Made by a program: the position numbers and the translations under genes
Assembly: GCA_900239685.1 (NCBI GenBank)
Contig: OENT01000695.1
Coordinates: 1-64,000, forward strand
Source: Rotaria macrura
Lineage: Eukaryota; Rotifera; Eurotatoria; Philodinida; Philodinidae
Direction: 5' to 3'
Length of the DNA: 64,000 bases
In this document: positions 57,509-64,000 of the stretch, piece after piece
Position numbering within the stretch: position 1 is the first letter of the stretch
How the letters are laid out: each line of letters starts with the position of its first letter
Notes under the pieces: generated by a model
The model's input: the letters and a program-made list of their open reading frames with translations, nothing else
What the model was told of the DNA's origin: nothing
Databases searched by the model: none

Positions 57509-60500
57509 TTAATTAAATAACTTTTCCATTGCATTATATCGAATATTATAAGTTTTGCGACGAGTTTTTCCAATTGTACTATCGTTAAATTTTCTAAAAA
57601 CACAACAGATTTAAAACACTTTTATATTATATAGTATCCGATAAACGGAGTGTCCCAGTTCTTCCGCTTTAGAGTGGCTGAAAAGCACTTTATTATGACG
57701 CAGTTGTGAGTTTCCTTCAAGTTATATTGATATCAATGGATTTCTATCAAAACTTACTGTATTTTAGATCCAGTGAGATGCTGTTGTGGATCATACTTAA
57801 GAACTAGATCTCTGGCCTCAGGATATCGTTCGATATAAGCTTTCTTAGCTTCTTCGTAAGCTAAATGCATTTCTTCTTGATGTAGTTTAACAACATCCAT
57901 ATTAGCCCCACATTTGACATTATTATTAAAATGATCATAACCTTGAATTGGTTGACGGCAAACATAACACATAGATGCGCCACAAGAACATGTCATCTTA
58001 TTGCAACCTAATTAGACAACGAGACATAGAAAAAGAAGGGAATATTACGTTGCTTGTTTTTTCTCATACCTTCAAGTTTATAAAATCGTTGCTGACATTT
58101 ATAACAAACACGAATCATGGCTTCTGAAACTCGATTTTCAATAAATGTTCTCATATCTAATTCATCTTTCTTTTCAACTTCATCACATCGTAATGGAATA
58201 TGATTTGGTTCACCACAAGCACGACAAGTCTCTTTTAAACATTCTTGATTCAAACATCGAAATACACGTTCATTAGGATCTTCAATAACTACGAAATATT
58301 AAAAACAAACAAGTTTGAAATCTTTATCGTCGAACATTTTGAACTAGTTTTAGACGCAACATACTTTTCCTTAACAGGTGTAAGAAAAATAATAGAACAA
58401 CGTCTCCTATCTAATACAAAGAAACACAATCGTGGCGAAGGATAATGGTGAATATATCGAAAGAAGACAGCCTACTTAAAAAGATTATCCAAGAAATGAT
58501 ATCTGATTGAAGACCATGAAAAATATATTATTCGATACATATGTGAATTAGATTTTCAGCGATGATCTTCTTTTGGATGTCCCTCGCAATCACAAACCTA
58601 ATTTTGATTCTCTATATGCTATTAAAAATTCTCTTGCATAACACTTCCATTCGTAGGGTGTTCCGATGTAAATTCAAAAGAACTATTGTTTGTGAAATTG
58701 AAACTCTGAATGATCTGCTATCAATTGGTTTTTGTCTATTTTAACTCATATTGAAAAGATAGGTTACGCGTGTGAAGCATGTACGCGATAGACTCCACTG
58801 GTGCTTGACTGTTGCGTTTTCTTTTGTAAGATACATATGGAGTTCAGGGTGTGGAAAAGCTCCATGCTGAATTACAATAAGTATGGGAATTTCAATAATC
58901 TTTAAAAGTAAATCATATGTCTCTGAATGGCAATATTCGCCAAAATATATTTGATGATTCGTTGAGTCTGAAAACTAGTTGTCGACTTATTGCTTTTCAA
59001 ATTAATCATGCTTTCATCCCGACAATTGACTTCACAAATAGAATCATGACAAATCTATAGAATTTGTTATAATACTTAAAAATATGCACATCACTTGGAT
59101 GAATATTTTAGAACCATATCTATACGTGTCAACAGATTTTGGGATTTTACGAGAAAATAGCCAACATGGCACTTTCTATCGTAGAAAATGTTTTGTTTTT
59201 GATGACTATGAAAGTTTATCATTAGGATCAAACTAATTGATATTCACTCATTTTAACAATTGAAGCCTTCAATTGCAACATTTCTAATTAGTTGCTTATG
59301 AACAGAGTGTGAAGAAACTAAAGACGATTTTTTTCAAGTCTAAAAGTATTCCGTAAAAATGAATTTTGAATTTTATAATTTTTCAATCTGATATTCGTAG
59401 CATATTTGCAGGCCTGAAAACTATTGTATCTAGCAATCTATTTAGAAATGTTTCTTTTCCCAGTTATTCTATGAAATATTATTCAGAGCAGGATTGTTTT
59501 GACTTTCTATTAAAATGTAGTTTTTCTTTTATGTAGCCGAAAACAAAAGCTAAATATTAGATGGTTTTCTATTATTTCATCAATAATCTATAGACTATTA
59601 ACATACTTGTTCCGAATGTACAATATTTGCATTGTTCAAAATTAGGAATATTTGCTAGACGTAGTTCTTCTTGTTGAATTTTAATAATCAATCGAGAGAA
59701 AAGTGTTGGTGCAAGTAAATGGCTAATTATTGATGTTGTATATTCATATTTACATGTTGGATTTAAACAAGTAAAAACACATTCACCGTTCGAGATAAAA
59801 CCATTTTCAATATAGCTTCTTATACATGTCCTAGAAGAACATAATAAAAACGTAAATGAGAGACTAGAATGCGATGTACATATGAATCTGTCTATCTAAC
59901 TTCATACTATGAATGTAATCATAAAATCTGTGCTATGTGTTTAATGTTGAATAGTCATAGAGACTTCTTGTTCTTGTTGAAGCTATCAGAAAAATTAAAT
60001 GTGCCTATCTTTTTTGGTACACCGACAATTGAGCTCCCGACAAGTGAGCCTTCATTGATGCATAAGGCAATATACAGAATCAACATCTACCCATGTGCTT
60101 AGATGAAGTTTGAAAATACTTGTAAACCTGCCACTTATCATGTTGTGAATGATTCCTTGATACTCGCGTCTACGAATACGACGGCTATCTCTACAGAAAT
60201 GAACAAGTATTCGCAAATATCTATTATGATGTCTAGCTTAAAATTTGTCGGCTGTTTCGACGATAAATTTTTGGAGCGTTCATTTCGAAACAATCGACGT
60301 TGTGCTCCTCGCTTTTCAAATTCAATGTGGAATTGTTTTTCGAGATTGAATGATCAACTACGTCGAACGAACAACTCATCAGAATGCTGGCGCAGAGCTA
60401 TTCTAATAGTGTGATCCCTGATCTATTTTCACTAGAGAGTTGCACATCAATTTTTTTTAGAACTCAACGCGAGGAAACCCATGAATCTATGAATCTATCA

Positions 60501-63109
60501 AAGACTTGAAAATTGAACAGCACGCGAATTCGATAATGGCTGAACGGCCGCAAGCTACGGTTGCTAAATTAAAAAAGCGAGCGAAATACGAGCTGTTGAA
60601 TGAACAATTGCAACTACTATATAGTTTCGTCTTTTCCTCTGATACCAAGAGAATTGTATTTTAAAAGAGCGCGAACTCTATTTAATTTTAGATATGAGTG
60701 TAGATTTATTCAAATAAAATTATCTTGTTCTCTCACTTTACTTTTTTCTTGATACGAGGCTCAATTGTCGGGAGCTCAAATGTCGGGTCACCATCTTTTT
60801 TGAATGTTTCTCAAAAATGCCGTCCTGTGAAAACGAAGTTTTCATCAAAATAGCATTAAGTTTTCATTTGTATCTATAATAGAACCACGAGAGTTCCAGT
60901 TAATTACCCGCCGCTGATTCATAGATCATACTTCTGAATACTTTTCAATTTGCTTGTGAATTGCTATGATCTACTCATAGCCGACATATGAAATCGAACT
61001 AGCACGTGACGTTCGTTATAATTCGAACATTGTTGAGTCAAACGAGAAAAAGAAAACTAAGTAAAGAATTTTTGACTTACTGACAAAATCGATGATTATT
61101 ATCACAAGTAATCATATCATCGTCAAGTAATTCATCATCACAACAACAATCACAGATTTGCAGTGTACCAGTTTCTCTTGCAATAGCAACTTGTTCATCA
61201 CGAAATTCTTGTTTTCGTTTTAAATATTCTATAATAAAAAGAAAAAACAAGCAACAATATATTATTTTTCTAAGAAAATAAAAACTATGAAAGTTCTTAT
61301 TAATAAAACAAAAAATTCGACTTCTCAATATGCTTGCTCATCTCCTATATAATGCACAGCATTGCCTATGTATTCTTTTCTGTGCAGCATGTTCTTTAAT
61401 TTTATATGGCAACAGAATGTTCTCGCCAAAATCGTATGAAATCTTTTCATTCATGTACTAAAGACTAACGTCCTCGTGACATTAAATCAACTCCACCTTT
61501 TGTAAATGACATAGAACCAAATATTCTTGCCATCAATCAATAGAGTTGACCGGTAGGTATGTCTTTATCAGTAAAGAATAACACCGACTTCCATTATCAA
61601 CGATATTATTAAATCAGTTCTTCGCCATTGGGAACGAATTCGTTTATATTTTAATTATCTATCGATATTTTTGATAACTAGCTGTTTTTATAAAAATCCA
61701 TCATAGATCATCGAGTGGAAGACATGTCAACATACATAATCTCAATATGCCGACAAATCAATGGGCAAGTAAGATTAAAATACGGAATATTGTTAGCATG
61801 ACTCTCTTGAAGCGACATGATGAGTCACTCAAGGAAAGTAAATATCATTTACACAATAAAAACTGTACACATGAATACAATCAAATTAAATACAATCATG
61901 AAAATATACGTATCTCTTGGATGGCATTTTTTCTGTCTCTGTTTTCTAATGCCTACAGTACGAGCAAGTAAAATACATGTGCCTACCTATTATTTCGTCT
62001 TCATATCTGATATAGCACAATTCCTAAAAATGAAAATTTAATTTAGATGGCACTTGAAATGAACTAATGTACCTTATAAAAAATTTCGTCTGGTACGTCA
62101 GGAATCGGAAGTGGGGCACGAGCTCGACGATTCAATCGTTTTGAAATAGCTAAATAATTTAGAGGAAAAAAGATTTGAAGGCAAGCTAAGTTTCTTGTAA
62201 ATTACTAGAATTGGATTTATTTCGTTGATTATGGTATGTTTCAAATTCTTCTTGTAATTGTTTCATGGCTGGTGCAAAACGATAATTTTTATCAGTTAAT
62301 ATTTGCCTAATATATTCATTTGATACACGTGCAAATGCATTGGCCAAATAAATGTATGCATGGTTTTTATAAGATTCTGATACATTTTTCGTTTGATCAT
62401 AAAAGTAAACAAGCGGATTAGGAAATGTTTTAAGAAATTCATTAATTTCAAATTTTGGTTCACGTAAGTTTTCTTTTAATCGTTCATTGCGTATACGTTG
62501 TAATTTATCTGTTAATTTAACATAACCATGCTCAATTAGATTTGTTGTTAAAACATTTAGATCTGTTCTATTTGATGATGAGTTTTCACTATGTTGCATA
62601 TAGCATTCCAATGCATAATCAGGATCGATATCAGGTAATATGGCTATTAAACGATAATAATCATCGGGCAGGAATGTATCATCAATAATCATTTGATCAT
62701 ATGATCGTTTATTTGTTGTTGGTTCTATAGCATCATAAGAAAGTAATTCATTGACAATATCATCATACCAAAGTGGATTGTTACTATCTTTTAATCGAAC
62801 ATAAGTATTTTCAATATGATCACGAGGAATCGTATTAAATACATCGTATAGTGTTTGAAGAGTATCATCGATGATCGTTGTCGGCTTAGGTATGTGAGTG
62901 GCATTAGGAGTTTTCTGAATTTCGGTTTGATTCGTTGTTTTTCTTGGATCAATAATGTGACCAAAAGTTAGTATTTCAGAAACTAAGTTTGAAGAAATTG
63001 TTTCGATGGGTGTCAACTGCTGTATATGCCATCCGATAATGTCAAGAGGAATGCGTATGTCAGGAAAAATATCATGAAGACGATCACGAATTACGATGAT
63101 TGATGGATG
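57509..63109 (-). CDS. RNF216: RBR-type E3 ubiquitin ligase, RNF216 (TRIAD3)-like, 5' end not found
   Basis: Transfers ubiquitin through a RING-IBR-RING module. Exons in transcript order: 62206-63109, 62073-62149, 61987-62023, 61081-61228, 59607-59830, 58070-58288, 57758-58007 and 57509-57593; 647 codons in frame. The N-terminal exon is acidic and helical without a known domain. RING1 has [22 protein letters not shown] and [10 protein letters not shown]; the IBR has [25 protein letters not shown] and [24 protein letters not shown]2 has [20 protein letters not shown] and [12 protein letters not shown] then GYDHF. The Cys of EGCNKM aligns with the catalytic Cys of RNF216. The end is short, [19 protein letters not shown], lacking the proline-rich tail of vertebrate RNF216. 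A 37-nt exon bridges two phases that otherwise would not fit. No start codon is seen before 63109, so an upstream exon is missing. The intron 59831-61080 holds a MULE relic. Confidence 0.9.
60017..60792 (+). mobile_element. MULE (Mutator-like) relic with exact 10-bp target duplication
   Basis: ATCTTTTTTG occurs at 60007-60016 and 60793-60802, immediately outside inverted ends: left GTACACCGACAATTGAGCTC, right on the minus strand GGTGACCCGACATTTGAGCT, both continuing as CCCGACAA(G/T)TGAGCCT. The duplication length fits Mutator-like elements. Inside, the frame 60103-60414 ends with [20 protein letters not shown] then RTNNSSECW, recalling the MWN...LPRTNN.VEGWH segment of animal MULE transposases associated with FLYWCH zinc fingers. 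After it the reading is broken and only a transposase tail remnant remains. At 776 bp it is an internally deleted copy. It lies in an RNF216-type intron, in opposite orientation to the host gene. Confidence 0.8.
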
Positions 63110-64000
63110 CTATGGAAAAGAAGACGAAGAAAATCGTTTTGATTTTCAGATAGTCAACATAACTAATTCAGTAAATAGGAACAGTCTCATTAATATGACT
63201 TCAATTTTAAACTAGTATAAGAAATCTGCATCTTCGGATAGAATAAAGAACGAAAATTTTGAGAATCCTATTGCTTTTAACGTATACATAAATCAATCAT
63301 TAACATCAGCAAAAATAAACAGGCTATGAATAGCAAGCTTTCAACTAGAAACTGTATAAAAAATCAGATGAATTTAAGTACTCTGATATTTGTTTTTAAT
63401 GTGTTATTGTTATTTACGTAAATTATATTTTAAGTAGCGTTAGAACAGAAGAAAATCTTCTCGGTATTGCATAATACATTGTCTATCAATGAATACATCG
63501 GTAACCATTGTTCAATAGAAAAATATTTACTCGAACAAATGACCTCCTGATTAAATCATTGTGTGAAAAAAATATTTAGAGGGGAACAAGTCAACGAGAA
63601 TTATTTTATGTGAAATTTTTCGATGTATTGCTTACTACAAAAGCACTTTAGACCGATACAAAAGCTGACTCTGAATATTCGCGATTCCATAGTCTCTAGT
63701 CATCTGAGCAATATTTTCAGTACCCTAAGCACATTTTACTGAGAATCGACTGAAATCCTTCCCCGAATTTCTTTATGATTATCCAATATCGTTAACAAAA
63801 CTTGATAGACAATAGCAAGGTTTTTTTTAATTCAGTTGATTAATTGTAAATTGAACGAACTCCTTCTCTTCGTCTTTTATGATTATCATTTTATTTGTGA
63901 ACAATTTCATAAATGATTGTTTTAAAATTTGTGTAATGTTCAATGCAATGAATGCTTCACATGTAAGTGTACAGATCAATTCAGTGATTCATGTAGAGTC
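63110..64000. other. Upstream intron or flank of the RNF216-type gene
   Basis: The sequence before the acceptor CTTTTCCATAG at 63110 should be intron and, further right, the missing 5' exon(s). I could not recognise a coding exon in this AT-rich stretch, so the start may lie outside the window. Confidence 0.5.

Noticed and set aside
59869-60102. Plus-strand 77-codon frame with Cys and His residues
   Set aside because: Spans the left border of the MULE relic and intron DNA; the Cys/His pattern is not a zinc finger.

Overview
This is an AT-rich animal (metazoan) nuclear DNA window. The genes are split by GT-AG introns, many only about 45-80 nt long, and they encode recognisably animal proteins: an RZ-type RGS protein with a cysteine string, MCM6, Ku70 with a SAP domain, trimeric PNP, an ANO10-like anoctamin, a CCDC146/CFAP58-like ciliary coiled-coil protein, an Mpo1-like protein and an RNF216-type RBR ligase. 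Base composition, compact introns, small DNA transposons in introns and splice acceptors abutting start codons suggest a rotifer, perhaps a bdelloid. That is inference, not proof.

Layout. 1-3.7 kb: a repeat end and a small coiled-coil gene (+). 5.5-10.5 kb: the RGS gene (-), with a long low-complexity exon between cysteine string and RGS box. 10.5-13.7 kb: non-coding, with one palindromic MITE. 13.7-26.1 kb: a head-to-head pair of unrecognised genes (287 aa on -, 416 aa on +) sharing a 250-bp spacer; the second has a 5.2-kb intron holding a TA-flanked MITE and a 1.4-kb hAT-like element. 26.4-47 kb: four collinear plus-strand genes, MCM6, Ku70, PNP and the anoctamin. 48.5-55.3 kb: the coiled-coil ciliary gene (-), with a decayed Tc1/mariner-like element in an intron. 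55.5-56 kb: the Mpo1-like gene (-). 56.4-57 kb: a 169-bp tandem repeat. 57.5-63.1 kb: the RNF216-type gene (-), its 5' end not found, with a MULE relic in an intron.

The genes do not form one pathway. MCM6 (replication) and Ku70 (end joining) are neighbours, but neighbour order alone does not link them. I reconstructed exon chains by hand and checked that each keeps one reading frame through all junctions. The most unusual results are a 5-nt micro-exon in PNP, two GC-AG introns demanded by frame, and four kinds of DNA transposon relic with recognisable termini or duplications. No tRNA, rRNA, CRISPR or virus-derived element was recognised. I found no convincing new multi-gene system.
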